Assembly (NCBI GenBank): GCA_964634205.1
Contig: CAZWKE010000028.1
Location: 1 to 44,348, forward strand
Origin: JAFGGG01 sp964634205
GTDB lineage: Bacteria; Spirochaetota; Spirochaetia; SZUA-6; RPPD01
Direction: 5' to 3'
DNA length: 44,348 nucleotides
Shown: positions 7,407-16,286 of the stretch, piece after piece
Layout: each line of letters opens with the position of its first letter
How positions within the stretch are numbered: the stretch's first letter is position 1
The notes under the pieces: model-generated
Told to the model about the DNA's origin: nothing
Databases searched by the model: none
The model's input: the letters and a program-made list of their open reading frames with translations, nothing else
Program-made: the position numbers and the translations under genes

Positions 7407-8906
7407 CTAAAGCCCGAACTCCTTCAGTTCATTCAGGGCGGCCGTCATGGGTTCCTTCCCCTTCATTCCCAGCAATCTGAAGGCAATCTCCTTATAGCCC
7501 TGTACACCCGGCTGGTTTACCGGATTTATCCCCAGCATAAGGCCGAACAGCACGGCCGAGTAGTGCTCCACCCCCATCTGCATGGCCACGATAAACGGGG
7601 AAAGCCGCGGCAGCGTTACGGCGATTACCGGAAGACCGGATTTCCAGTGATCCATCAGCAGGGCCGACATAAAGCGGTTGTTGATGGTATGCAGGCTGAG
7701 GGCCCCCGGACTCCCCTGGGCCACTACTTCCAGTTTATCGTTGTTGTATGCGGAAGCCGGGACCTCAAAATCAACGCCGATGTCCGTGATAAAATGAAAG
7801 ATCTCAACCATGTTTCTGATGCCGCTTTTTATCAGCTGGCCGTTTGAATGCGCGTCCGCCGTATAAAACTCTTCCATCAGGTTGAGCCCCTTGCCGTCCT
7901 TGCCGTCGCACTCCGGCCAGAGCTGCCGGAAGCCGAGGATCTTTTCACGAAAACAGGCAACATTATAGGAAAGCACCGCGTTTACCGCACCCTTTTGGTA
8001 TACCGCGTATTTGGCGGCCGCGGCCCGGACCGCCGTGTCCTGTAGTGTTTCCATGGCGTACCGGTATCCGGACAGAAGCTCCCGCAGATCAATTCCCGCC
8101 ACGGCAAAGGGCAGCAGCCCCACGGGGGTTATCACCGAAAACCTGCCGCCGATATCCTCACCGATATAAAAATATTTGTTAATTTCATCCGTAAAATAGG
8201 AGGAAGGATTAAAACCGCGCGCGGCTATGGTTTGGCGCAGGGCCCCCTTTTCAGGGTCGGTGGTGGCAAACACGGCCCCCAGTTTCTGCATGCGCGTAAG
8301 CTCGGAAAGCAGCAGGCGCAGGGCCAGGGCCGGTTCCGTGGTGGTCCCGGATTTGGAAATAACATTTACCGCGATCTTTTTTTTCACCGCGGCAAGTTCG
8401 GCCAGAACCTTGCGGTAGCGCTCCGCGGACAGTTGTTGGCCCAAATAGTAAAAGGGAATGCGCGTACCTTTCGGGTTTACGGCATTGATAATACCCTCAA
8501 TATTGGTATAGGACCCGCCGATACCGATTACCACAAACGCCCCGAAATCCTCCGCGATCCTGTTGCCTGCTGTCTGCAGGTCCTGCAGGAATTTTTCATG
8601 CTCAAGTGTTTTGCCGGCATAGTCCAACCAGCCGGTCATCACCGGTTTTCCCGGTTCTCCCGCGGTGTCATTCCCCCCGTCGCGCAGGTCCGGAAACGAG
8701 TTGGGATCGGTCCGGTTTTCAGGCGCGGCCGATGACAACAGGTAGGCAAGTTTGGCTTTGGCCAGCTCCTCGGCCTGCCCGTATTCCTTTTCGGAAATAA
8801 AAAGCTTACTCTTCCCTGTATAGGAAGGCGGGGCAAAGACTCCCTTTGTGTTATACGTCACTTTGCCGTGTTTATCTAATAGTTCTTCGATAGAGGTTTG
8901 CCGCAT
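7407..8906 (-). CDS. pgi: glucose-6-phosphate isomerase
   Basis: This enzyme interconverts glucose 6-phosphate and fructose 6-phosphate in glycolysis. The 499-residue protein shows the family's sugar-phosphate-binding pieces in order: VVIGIGGSYTNIEGII, NVISKSGTTTEPALAL, the signature GGRFSVITPVGLLPFA, the AHSNGQLIKSG region, and QPGVQGYKE near the end carrying the active-site lysine. Length is slightly below the common 530-550 but normal for the shorter bacterial branch. A good Shine-Dalgarno sequence (AAAGGA) precedes the ATG at 8906. It is the last gene of the pdxS-pdxT-peptidase-pgi run, 15 bases after the peptidase stop. Its own stop faces the rhomboid stop 34 bases away. Confidence 0.95.
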   Translation of the reverse strand: MRQTSIEELLDKHGKVTYNTKGVFAPPSYTGKSKLFISEKEYGQAEELAKAKLAYLLSSAAPENRTDPNSFPDLRDGGNDTAGEPGKPVMTGWLDYAGKTLEHEKFLQDLQTAGNRIAEDFGAFVVIGIGGSYTNIEGIINAVNPKGTRIPFYYLGQQLSAERYRKVLAELAAVKKKIAVNVISKSGTTTEPALALRLLLSELTRMQKLGAVFATTDPEKGALRQTIAARGFNPSSYFTDEINKYFYIGEDIGGRFSVITPVGLLPFAVAGIDLRELLSGYRYAMETLQDTAVRAAAAKYAVYQKGAVNAVLSYNVACFREKILGFRQLWPECDGKDGKGLNLMEEFYTADAHSNGQLIKSGIRNMVEIFHFITDIGVDFEVPASAYNNDKLEVVAQGSPGALSLHTINNRFMSALLMDHWKSGLPVIAVTLPRLSPFIVAMQMGVEHYSAVLFGLMLGINPVNQPGVQGYKEIAFRLLGMKGKEPMTAALNELKEFGL

Positions 8907-8921
8907 TTTGTAATGTCCTTT

Positions 8922-10313
8922 CTAAAATGGGTGTTTAAAATATTTCTGCAGCGGAGTCAGGTCCTTCTCCGTATGCTTTTTTAATGTACTGAAAAAATCC
9001 TCTTTTGTGGCTAGTTTCCCCTGATTTTTTTTTCGATAATCCTGCAAAAAGGCGATAAAGACTTTTTCTCCCACCAGGTTGTACAGGTCGGCCATGAATT
9101 TGACACCCAGACCGTAGACGTTTTTTATATAGAGCTTTGTGGTGGGGTAGTCATAGATAGTGGCATCAAGGAATCCGTGGGGATCACGGTTGATCACCTT
9201 GACCTTCCACCACCAGTCCAGGTCAGCCCGATGGTATTTCTTATAGTAGAGGTACTCGCTGAACAGGGCCAGGGCCTCATCCAGCCACGGGCTTGCTACC
9301 TGGTTGTTCCCCACGGCGCCGTACCACCATTGATGGGCGATCTCGTGCGCGATTACATACACAAAAAAAGACCTGGGCTGACCGTTATAGTATTCGTAGG
9401 CAATATTGGATTCCATACACAAGGCACTGTATTCCATGGCGCCGAGGTAGGCGTTCTGCGCGATCACCAGTTCCTTATAAGGATACGGACCGTACAAGGC
9501 GGCATACAGGGTAAGCGCCCGCTTGGCCACGGTGCAGGCGTCCCGGCCCGCTTTCTCAAAACCTTTCAGGCAATATGAGGAAATGGGAATCCCCGCGGCA
9601 TTGTCGGTAAACACAACATAATCCACGGCTGCAAGAAAGGCAAAGGACCGTACCGCTTTCAGTGAGTATTTCCAGATGCCGTCCTTCCGGCTCACCAGGC
9701 CCGCCGCCGCGATAATGATTTCCTCGGGGGCCTTGATCTCCACATCATAATCCGACGGCGTGTAGATCACCGGATCGCCCACGGGAACATACTTCCAGTG
9801 CATAAAACCGCTTTTCTCCTGATAAGGAGTGAGTGTGGCATAAAAGTCACCCGCCTGGAAAAGTCGCTTCCCTTTACCGAAATTCCCTACCGGCGGGAGG
9901 CCCATGGGATCGATCACGGGCAATGTGAGAGTAAAGCGGAGCAGGATGGAAACCTTCTCTCCCGGGGCGATCAGCTTTGCCGGGGTAATAAAGAGCATGG
10001 AACCTTCTCTGCGCGGTTTTATCTCAAAAGTATTTTCCGAAATTAAAAGCGCGCACTTCTTTAACAGAAAGGTCTTGGTGTAATACGCGGGCGGGCAGGA
10101 AAGGATGAGCTCATGCCAGTTGTCCTTGGTAGTATTGACGGCGTTTATCTGTTCCTCAATATCCAGTGTACCGGCCTGGGCGTCAAGTTCGATAGTAAGC
10201 ACGTAGTGGGGAAGCGGTTCCGTTGTCCGGATATGGTTCTGTCCTCCGGCAAAGCAGTTAAAAAGCAGCGAGTTCAGGGCAATAATCAAGAGCAGATTTG
10301 CTTTTACTCCCAT
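8922..10313 (-). CDS. exported M1-family zinc metallopeptidase
   Basis: The gluzincin motif HEIAH (His323, Glu324, His327) with the third zinc ligand Glu346 in WLDEALALF is complete, and GAMEYS (291-296) corresponds to the substrate-binding GAMEN loop of M1 aminopeptidases. The N-terminus is hydrophobic (residues 5-22) and fits a signal peptide, possibly with a weak lipobox around Cys20, so the enzyme should work outside the cytoplasm, trimming peptides. At 463 residues it is much shorter than full M1 enzymes (about 850), having the N-terminal saddle and catalytic domains but not the large helical C-terminal domain. The start at 10313 has a strong AGGAGG ribosome site. It lies 17 bases after pdxT. 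Confidence 0.88.
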   Translation of the reverse strand: MGVKANLLLIIALNSLLFNCFAGGQNHIRTTEPLPHYVLTIELDAQAGTLDIEEQINAVNTTKDNWHELILSCPPAYYTKTFLLKKCALLISENTFEIKPRREGSMLFITPAKLIAPGEKVSILLRFTLTLPVIDPMGLPPVGNFGKGKRLFQAGDFYATLTPYQEKSGFMHWKYVPVGDPVIYTPSDYDVEIKAPEEIIIAAAGLVSRKDGIWKYSLKAVRSFAFLAAVDYVVFTDNAAGIPISSYCLKGFEKAGRDACTVAKRALTLYAALYGPYPYKELVIAQNAYLGAMEYSALCMESNIAYEYYNGQPRSFFVYVIAHEIAHQWWYGAVGNNQVASPWLDEALALFSEYLYYKKYHRADLDWWWKVKVINRDPHGFLDATIYDYPTTKLYIKNVYGLGVKFMADLYNLVGEKVFIAFLQDYRKKNQGKLATKEDFFSTLKKHTEKDLTPLQKYFKHPF

Positions 10314-10330
10314 ATGTCCTCCTGTTGTTT

Positions 10331-10963
10331 CTATGGTTTCTTTTTAATTACGGCGCCGGCCGGAACCCCCTTTACCATTTCGGATACAAAATAGCGGTGA
10401 ATACGCTCATCGTTGGTCAGCTCGGGATGGAAGCTTGAAGCCAGAATGTTTCCCTGGCGGATGAATACCGGATGTCCCTCAAAAGCAGCCAACACCTCCA
10501 CCGATGAGGATACCTCTTCGACAATCGGCGCGCGAATAAAAACCGCCCGGAAGGGCGCTTCTCCCAAAACGGGAACGGGCAGGTCCGTCTCAAAACTCTC
10601 GATCTGGGGTCCGTAGGCGTTCCGGGCCACGGTGATGTCCAGCAGGTGAAACCCTGTCTGGTTAAACCCGGAAATCCGCTGCGCCAGCAGGATCATGCCG
10701 GCACAGGTGCCGTAAACGGGCATGCCCGCCGTAATCCGTGAATGAATGGGCTTGAAGAGATGAAAACGTATCAGCAGTTTTCCGATGGTTGTGCTTTCGC
10801 CGCCCGGCATAATCAGGGCGTCTACCTGCGCCAGTTGTTCCGGGTATTTTACTGCGATACCCGGGATACCGATTGTGGACAGCATGTTGAGATGTTTTTC
10901 TACAGCGCCCTGCAGGGCCAGTACGCCGATACAGGGTGTGGGTAGTGATTTTCGGGAAGTCAG
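10331..10963 (-). CDS. pdxT: pyridoxal 5'-phosphate synthase glutaminase subunit; proposed CTG start
   Basis: PdxT releases ammonia from glutamine and passes it to PdxS. The class I glutaminase parts are plain: LIMPGGESTTIGKLL, the nucleophile Cys in YGTCAGMILL, and the His/Glu pair in SSFHPELTND. The first ATG in frame (10885) would remove the conserved N-terminal strand and oxyanion loop, yet that sequence, GVLALQGAVEKHLN, is encoded in frame just upstream. The frame is open back to a TAA before 10963 and contains no ATG, GTG or TTG. The best candidate is CTG at 10961..10963, one base after the pdxS stop and eight bases behind an AAGGGG motif, giving 210 residues. Translation is probably coupled to pdxS. 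Confidence 0.85.
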   Translation of the reverse strand: MTSRKSLPTPCIGVLALQGAVEKHLNMLSTIGIPGIAVKYPEQLAQVDALIMPGGESTTIGKLLIRFHLFKPIHSRITAGMPVYGTCAGMILLAQRISGFNQTGFHLLDITVARNAYGPQIESFETDLPVPVLGEAPFRAVFIRAPIVEEVSSSVEVLAAFEGHPVFIRQGNILASSFHPELTNDERIHRYFVSEMVKGVPAGAVIKKKP

Positions 10964-10964
10964 T

Positions 10965-11870
10965 CTACCAACCCCTTAACGCCAGCAGTTGTTTTTCATC
11001 CAGTTGACGGATGTCTATCCCGGGCATGGGCTGCCCCAGACCTGTGGAAATATCGGCCAGAATTTTCGGATTATTGTAATGCGTGGTTGCGTCGACAATC
11101 GCCTTGGCCCGTACCTCGGGATCACTGGATTTGAAAATACCCGAACCCACAAACACAGACTCCGCGCCCAACTGCATCATCAGGGCGGCATCAGCCGGTG
11201 TGGCGATCCCCCCGGCCGAGAAATTGGGTACCGGAAGCTTTCCGGTCTGGGCGACCTCGCGTACCAGTTCGTACGGCGCACCGAGGTTTTTTGCCTCGGT
11301 CATAAGTTCTTCCGCCGGAAGGTTTTTCAGTTTCCGGATACCGTCCATTACGGTGCGCATATGCCGTACGGCCTCAACCACGTTGCCGGACCCGGCCTCA
11401 CCCTTGGTTCGGATCATGGCCGCGCCTTCGCCGATCCTGCGCAGGGCCTCTCCCAAATCGCGGCAGCCGCATACAAACGGCACCTTAAAATCATGTTTGT
11501 TTACATGGAAACTCTCGTCCGCCGGGGTAAGCACCTCGCTTTCATCGATGAAATCAACTCCCAGCGCCTCCAGAATCTGGGCTTCGGCAAAATGTCCGAT
11601 CCTGCATTTGGCCATCACCGGAATGGAGACCGCGTCCTGAATTTCTTTGATTTTCTGCGGGTCGGCCATGCGGGCAACGCCGCCCTGTACCCGTATATCA
11701 GCGGGAACGCGTTCCAATGCCATCACGGCAACGGCCCCTGCCTGTTCCGCTATTTTGGCCTGTTCGGCGGTGGTCACATCCATAATCACCCCGCCCTTTA
11801 ACATTTCGGCCAGACCTATCTTGTTTCTCCATGTGGATTTCTGCCTTTCGGACCAAAGAAGCTCACTCAT
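10965..11870 (-). CDS. pdxS: pyridoxal 5'-phosphate synthase, synthase subunit
   Basis: PdxS makes PLP directly from ribose 5-phosphate, glyceraldehyde 3-phosphate and PdxT-derived ammonia. The 301-residue sequence is highly typical: MLKGGVIMDVTTAEQAKIAE, AVMALERVPADIRV, PVMAKCRIGHFAEA and MIRTKGEAGSGN. These include the phosphate-binding loops and the two lysines that form the covalent intermediates. Length is normal (about 295). An AGGTGG-type ribosome site precedes the ATG at 11870. It heads the pdxS-pdxT-peptidase-pgi run and is divergent from yggS, the PLP-homeostasis gene, over a 216-base intergenic region. Confidence 0.97.
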   Translation of the reverse strand: MSELLWSERQKSTWRNKIGLAEMLKGGVIMDVTTAEQAKIAEQAGAVAVMALERVPADIRVQGGVARMADPQKIKEIQDAVSIPVMAKCRIGHFAEAQILEALGVDFIDESEVLTPADESFHVNKHDFKVPFVCGCRDLGEALRRIGEGAAMIRTKGEAGSGNVVEAVRHMRTVMDGIRKLKNLPAEELMTEAKNLGAPYELVREVAQTGKLPVPNFSAGGIATPADAALMMQLGAESVFVGSGIFKSSDPEVRAKAIVDATTHYNNPKILADISTGLGQPMPGIDIRQLDEKQLLALRGW

Positions 11871-11911
11871 TTTTTGCCCCCCACCTTTCCTAAAGATTTT
11901 TTTGAATAAAA

Positions 11912-11941
11912 AACATAAAGCAGAAAGATATCTTTAGTCAA
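11912..11941 (-). promoter_or_regulatory. promoter of pdxS with palindrome in the spacer
   Basis: On the minus strand TTGACT (11941..11936) and TATGTT (11917..11912) are 18 bases apart. A perfect 12-bp palindrome AAAGATATCTTT (11924..11935) fills the spacer next to the -35 box, a position where a repressor or activator would control pdxST. The regulator is unknown. Confidence 0.45.
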
Positions 11942-12049
11942 TACGTTAATGATACTATTATTTGATGGGAGAATCAATATTCCGGGTATACAGCAATTTT
12001 AAATTTGTACTCTGTCAAAGCGAATCAAAGGAGAATTGCTGCGGTATAC

Positions 12050-12079
12050 TTGACTTCACAATAAGCGAAGTTGTACAAT
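12050..12079 (+). promoter_or_regulatory. promoter of yggS
   Basis: TTGACT (12050..12055) and TACAAT (12074..12079) are 18 bases apart. Only seven bases (12080..12086) separate the -10 box from the ATG at 12087, so transcription would begin at or next to the start codon and the mRNA would be leaderless. No Shine-Dalgarno sequence is present between them. Confidence 0.55.
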
Positions 12080-12086
12080 ACTTTCA

Positions 12087-12803
12087 ATGGCCAATCTTTC
12101 AAAAGAAGTGATACAGCGAAACTATTCGATTATAAATGAGCAGATTGCAGCGGCCGCCCAAAAAAGCGGGAGAACCGGAGAAAACGTACGGATTATGGCC
12201 GTGACCAAAGCCTTCCCTTTAAGTTTTGTCGACCTTTCCATTCAGGCGGGCATCAGGTTGTTCGGGGAGAACCGGGTGCTGGAGGCGGATCAGAAATACA
12301 GTCATTTATTGAAAAAAGTAGAGCTTCATCTTATCGGACACCTGCAGCGCAACAAGGCACGACGGGCCGCGGCGCTGTTTCATTGTGTAGAATCCATTGA
12401 CAAGCTGGAAACCGCGGAGGCCCTGAATAAGTATGCCGAAAGTGAGGAGAGGAAAATCGACATCCTTATCCAGATAAACACTTCTATGGAAGAGAACAAG
12501 TGCGGGTATACGGATCCGGATACCATTTACCGGGACATGGAACAGATTATGGGCCTGGAACAATTACGCGTAACAGGGTTGATGACCATCGCGGTATTTA
12601 CCAAAGATGAAAGCAAAGTCCGTTCCTGTTTTTCCTCCTTAAGGAAACTGTTTACCAAACTGGAAAAACGCTTTGCCCCGCCGGATTTCAGTATTCTGTC
12701 CATGGGCATGTCCAATGATTATACCGTCGCGGTGGAGGAAGGCGCAAACCTGGTACGCATCGGCACCGCTTTATATGGTATCGGGCGAGGGTATAATGCA
12801 TAA
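12087..12803 (+). CDS. yggS: YggS/PLPBP-family PLP homeostasis protein
   Basis: This 238-residue protein belongs to the fold-III PLP-binding family that buffers free pyridoxal phosphate and affects amino-acid and vitamin B6 balance. The PLP lysine is Lys41 in MAVTKAFP. Other family blocks are GIRLFGENRV, LHLIGHLQRNKA, the INTSMEENKCGY block, LMTIAV, LSMGMSNDYTVAVEEGANLVRIGTALYG (cut here only for length) and the usual phosphate-binding RIGTALYG ending. It is divergent from pdxST and overlaps the next small gene by eight bases. Confidence 0.95.
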   Translation: MANLSKEVIQRNYSIINEQIAAAAQKSGRTGENVRIMAVTKAFPLSFVDLSIQAGIRLFGENRVLEADQKYSHLLKKVELHLIGHLQRNKARRAAALFHCVESIDKLETAEALNKYAESEERKIDILIQINTSMEENKCGYTDPDTIYRDMEQIMGLEQLRVTGLMTIAVFTKDESKVRSCFSSLRKLFTKLEKRFAPPDFSILSMGMSNDYTVAVEEGANLVRIGTALYGIGRGYNA

Positions 12804-13200
12804 AGTAAGAACATCGCTTTTTATCTTTGTTTTATTGTTTGCCTCACTGCAACTGACCTTCGGCGAGGAAATCAAGAAACCGGTGCCGTACAAGGAAGAT
12901 GAGTTTCCACAGTGGCTTAAGGACCTGCGGCGGGCGGAGATCGTTTTTTTCGGCACACTGCCGTTTACCCTGCTGGTTTCCATGCAGGGATACGAGATCG
13001 CCCGTTTTTATATTCATGACCAAGACCCCCTGTATACCCCCTGGCCCTTTCGCAGTGCCCAGGCCCCGCCGTACACCTTTGAGGAACAAATGACGGTGGT
13101 AGGAACGGCGCTGGTGATTTCGGGACTGCTGGCGTTGGCGGATTACATCCTGGGAAAGATTAATCATCGGGAAGAGGAAGCAATACGTCGTCCTATGTGA
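12796..13200 (+). CDS. small exported or membrane protein of unknown function
   Basis: I chose the ATG at 12796, which overlaps the yggS stop in ATGCATAA and is preceded by GCGAGGG. It yields 134 residues with a signal-peptide-like start (MHKVRTSLFIFVLLFASLQLTFG). A longer reading from further upstream is only a shadow of yggS. After the signal there is one further hydrophobic segment near residues 53-63 (FFGTLPFTLLVSM) and one near 105-120 (VVGTALVISGLLALADYI). Between them is a Pro/Tyr-rich loop with DQDPLYTPWPF. The end is charged. No family is recognised. Its stop overlaps the GTG start of the pseudouridine synthase, so the three genes are translationally coupled. Confidence 0.75.
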   Translation: MHKVRTSLFIFVLLFASLQLTFGEEIKKPVPYKEDEFPQWLKDLRRAEIVFFGTLPFTLLVSMQGYEIARFYIHDQDPLYTPWPFRSAQAPPYTFEEQMTVVGTALVISGLLALADYILGKINHREEEAIRRPM

Positions 13201-14132
13201 AAAAACAGGTCCTGGAAGCGGCGGCGGCGGGTTGGCGTATTGACCGCTACCTTGCGGAAGCGTTGAAGATTTTAACGCGCAGTCAGTTGAAACAACGGGT
13301 GACAAAGATCATCCTTAATGGAATACCGGTAAAACTCTCCAAAAAAATAAAAAACGGCGACTGGCTTGAGATTTATTACAATGATCCTCCCGAGTTGGAT
13401 GTGACCCCGGAAGATATCCCCTTACACATTATTTATGAGGATGCGAACGTATGTGTCATCGACAAGCCCCAGGGGATGGTGGTGCACCCGGCAGGAGGGA
13501 ACTATGCGCATACCCTGGTAAACGCCCTCTTGTATCATTACCAGGAGCTGCGGGAGCAGTTCCCGGAGCAGAACTTTCGGCCCGGTATTGTGCATCGCCT
13601 GGACAAGGATACCTCCGGGGTAATCATTACCGCCAAGAACATCCCCGCCCTGGAGTTTCTCAGCGCCCAGTTTAAGGAGCGCAAAGCCAAAAAAACCTAC
13701 CTTGCCCTGGTCAATGGCCGGATGAATACCGACGGCGGACGGATCGAGACCTATATCTTTCGGGACCCGGGACACCGCAAGCGATTTCTGTGCTCCGAGG
13801 AACCGCCGGCGGGGGGTATCAGGGCGCGTAGGGCGCTCACTTTGTTCAAGGTGTTGAAAGCAGGGAAAGATACCAGTCTGCTGGTTTTGAAACCCTACAC
13901 CGGCAGAACGCACCAACTCAGGGCCCAAATGAAATTCCTGGGCGCGCCGATTATCGGTGACGAGCTTTACGGCTCACGAAAAGCGCGCCGTACGCCGTAC
14001 GGACTGATGCTGCACGCGTATAAACTGCGTATCCGCCTGCCGGACGGGGGAGGAGAGCGCCAGTTCAAGGCCCCCCTGCCCGTACGATTCAAGAAGATGC
14101 TTGGTGGTACGAAACGTGGACTTATCGGGTAA
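13197..14132 (+). CDS. RluA/RluD-family 23S rRNA pseudouridine synthase
   Basis: An N-terminal S4 RNA-binding domain (about residues 10-65, RIDRYLAEALKILTRSQLKQ) precedes a RluA-type catalytic domain with motif I HRLDKDTSGV (catalytic Asp136) and motif II-like PYTGRTHQLRAQM. The enzyme isomerises uridine to pseudouridine in large-subunit rRNA or tRNA. Length (311) fits RluD. The start is GTG at 13197..13199, overlapping the previous stop (GTGA). The nearby ATG at 13195 is in the wrong frame. I leave the symbol blank because RluA-, RluC- and RluD-type specificity cannot be told apart by eye. Confidence 0.9.
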   Translation: MKKQVLEAAAAGWRIDRYLAEALKILTRSQLKQRVTKIILNGIPVKLSKKIKNGDWLEIYYNDPPELDVTPEDIPLHIIYEDANVCVIDKPQGMVVHPAGGNYAHTLVNALLYHYQELREQFPEQNFRPGIVHRLDKDTSGVIITAKNIPALEFLSAQFKERKAKKTYLALVNGRMNTDGGRIETYIFRDPGHRKRFLCSEEPPAGGIRARRALTLFKVLKAGKDTSLLVLKPYTGRTHQLRAQMKFLGAPIIGDELYGSRKARRTPYGLMLHAYKLRIRLPDGGGERQFKAPLPVRFKKMLGGTKRGLIG

Positions 14133-14257
14133 CAGCCCATACCCTTGATTTGGGTTTCCTGCAAGATTTGCCGCAGTACTCAAGATTTTACAAAAAAACC
14201 GCAAATTTCCGGCCTCATCTTCGTTAGTAGAAGTATAACACGAACCGAGGAGTTGCT

Positions 14258-16171
14258 ATGTACACAAGGAATCTGCTTTATTTTACCATTATTTTATCGA
14301 TCCTGTTCTTATGCGGCTGCACGCTTGCCGGTCAGTCGGACGGGGGCGGACAAAAAGGGGAACAGCAGGTAAATCTGCTGCAAAATGGTGATTTTTCCCA
14401 AGGGACCTCCGGTTGGACCCTTTGGTACCATGACGGGGGCGCGGCTACTATGGATGAAGAAAACGGGGCGCTGCGCATAAATATCTCGGCGCCGGGAACC
14501 CATCAGTGGAGTATGGGACTGGGCCAGACCGGTTTCACAATTGAACAGGGCGAGGTCTATACCCTCTCGTTCAGGGCCCGTACGGATTCCGACCGTATCA
14601 TAACGTCGGTGGTTCAACTGGCGCAAGACCCGTGGATCGCCTATAAAAGCACGGATGAAACCCACCTTACCGATTCATGGCAGAATTTCAGTTATACCTT
14701 TTTTATGACACGTCCCACTGATGAAAACACCGATCTGGAGTTTTTTATCGGCGGCCAGGGCACCGGTGATCTCTATTTTGATGATATTGTCCTGAGTAAC
14801 ACCACGACGAAAGAGGATGAAATCAATTACCCGGTTGTCATCCCGAATGTGGACTGCTCCAATCTCATTCTCTATGAAATCCATCCATATACCTACAACG
14901 GCAGTAATATTGACCGGGGACAAGCCTTGAAAGGGATCATCGATCACCTCGATGAGATCAAACAGCTCGGCGTCAATTGTATCTGGATAAATCCCGTGCT
15001 TGAAGGCCGGGGCGGTGGGTATTGGACATATGATTACTATAAAATCAGCTATAACCTGGGGACACTGAATGACATGAAAAAACTGGTGTATGAGGCGCAC
15101 AAACGTGACATGCGGGTCATTATGGACCTGGTGATAAACCATGTCTGGATCGAGCACCCGTTTTTCCAGGATGTGGTTGCCAAGGGAAGCGCGTCGCCGT
15201 ACGCGGATTGGTTTTTATGGGACGGGGAACCGGGTGCGTCGGATTTCGACAGACCGAACAATGAAACGGAGCTGGCCAATATAAACTTTGATAATCCTGC
15301 CGCGAAGGAATACATGTTTTCCGTGGCCGAGTACTGGCTGCAAAAGCTGGATATCGACGGCTATCGTGTGGACGTGGCCATGTTGCTGCAGGCCAGGCAT
15401 CCCGGGGTTACGTCCGAACTGATCAGCAGGCTGGAGCAGACAAAACCGAATATATTCATGCTGGCCGAAGGGTATGTAAACGACCAAAGCTTTTTTGACA
15501 GCGGGTATGACAGCGCGTATGACTGGGATGTCCGCGGCTGGGACTGGTCGACCACAACCGAAAACGCGTTAAATAAGGTGTTCGCGGGGACCATGAGCCT
15601 GGAGGACATGCATAACGTGCTCACAAGGACCATACCGGGCGGCGGGCTGCCGCTGCGCTTTGCCGAGAACCATGACCTTACCCGAGCCGTCACCGAGTGG
15701 GGCATCGGCGGTTCCAAGGCAGCGCATACCGTGGTGATGATGAGCCGCGGGTATCCGATGTTCTTCGGCGGCGGTGAGGTCGGGTTTACCCCGAGTGATC
15801 CGAGCATCGCCTGGTCCCAGCTTGATCCGGTGGTATGGGATTATTCGTGCCCGCTTTTCCAGTATTTTCAAAAAATCGGTAATATCCGGAAACAGTATCT
15901 GAAGAGTGATCTGCAGCAGTACTGGATTCCCAACGATAATACCGCCGTCTACTCTTCGCTTTCCGTCAACGGTACGAACAAACTGCTTACCGTGGCGAAC
16001 TTCAGCGATACAAGCACCACGGTGACGCTTACACTCACAGCCCCGGAACTGGGGACCGTCACCGGTCTTTCGAACCTTTTGACCGGCACTGCTGTGCCGT
16101 ATGCCGGCGGCGGAACATTGACCCTGAACTTGGATGAGGGTTACAAGACCATGATATTGCTGGTGCAGTAG
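14258..16171 (+). CDS. GH13 alpha-amylase-family lipoprotein with N-terminal carbohydrate-binding domain
   Basis: A lipobox LCGC (Cys21) marks a lipoprotein. Residues about 38-185 (NLLQNGDFSQGTSGW...YFDDIVLS) form a CBM4/9-type beta-sandwich. The rest is a GH13 barrel with all four conserved regions: DLVINH (Asp290, His295), GYRVDV with the nucleophile Asp372, the acid/base Glu404 in LAEGY, and the transition-state Asp473 in ENHD. A small beta domain ends the protein at 637. It should cleave alpha-glucans at the cell surface or in the periplasm. An ideal GAGGAG ribosome site lies seven bases before the ATG, and a TATAAC -10-like box sits about 20 bases upstream. It stands alone. Confidence 0.92.
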   Translation: MYTRNLLYFTIILSILFLCGCTLAGQSDGGGQKGEQQVNLLQNGDFSQGTSGWTLWYHDGGAATMDEENGALRINISAPGTHQWSMGLGQTGFTIEQGEVYTLSFRARTDSDRIITSVVQLAQDPWIAYKSTDETHLTDSWQNFSYTFFMTRPTDENTDLEFFIGGQGTGDLYFDDIVLSNTTTKEDEINYPVVIPNVDCSNLILYEIHPYTYNGSNIDRGQALKGIIDHLDEIKQLGVNCIWINPVLEGRGGGYWTYDYYKISYNLGTLNDMKKLVYEAHKRDMRVIMDLVINHVWIEHPFFQDVVAKGSASPYADWFLWDGEPGASDFDRPNNETELANINFDNPAAKEYMFSVAEYWLQKLDIDGYRVDVAMLLQARHPGVTSELISRLEQTKPNIFMLAEGYVNDQSFFDSGYDSAYDWDVRGWDWSTTTENALNKVFAGTMSLEDMHNVLTRTIPGGGLPLRFAENHDLTRAVTEWGIGGSKAAHTVVMMSRGYPMFFGGGEVGFTPSDPSIAWSQLDPVVWDYSCPLFQYFQKIGNIRKQYLKSDLQQYWIPNDNTAVYSSLSVNGTNKLLTVANFSDTSTTVTLTLTAPELGTVTGLSNLLTGTAVPYAGGGTLTLNLDEGYKTMILLVQ

Positions 16172-16286
16172 AAAATTCCCGGTGGAAAGGGGACGACCGG
16201 ATAAAATGCGGATCAAATATCCGGTGGTACGAAGCCTGCGCCCGTCGATGTCAGGCGGGCACCCCGGAAGCAGGCCGCGGGCAGGA

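Noticed and set aside
16197..16224. Hairpin CCGGATA...TATCCGG as terminator of the GH13 gene
   Set aside because: The loop is 14 bases and no T-run follows on either strand.
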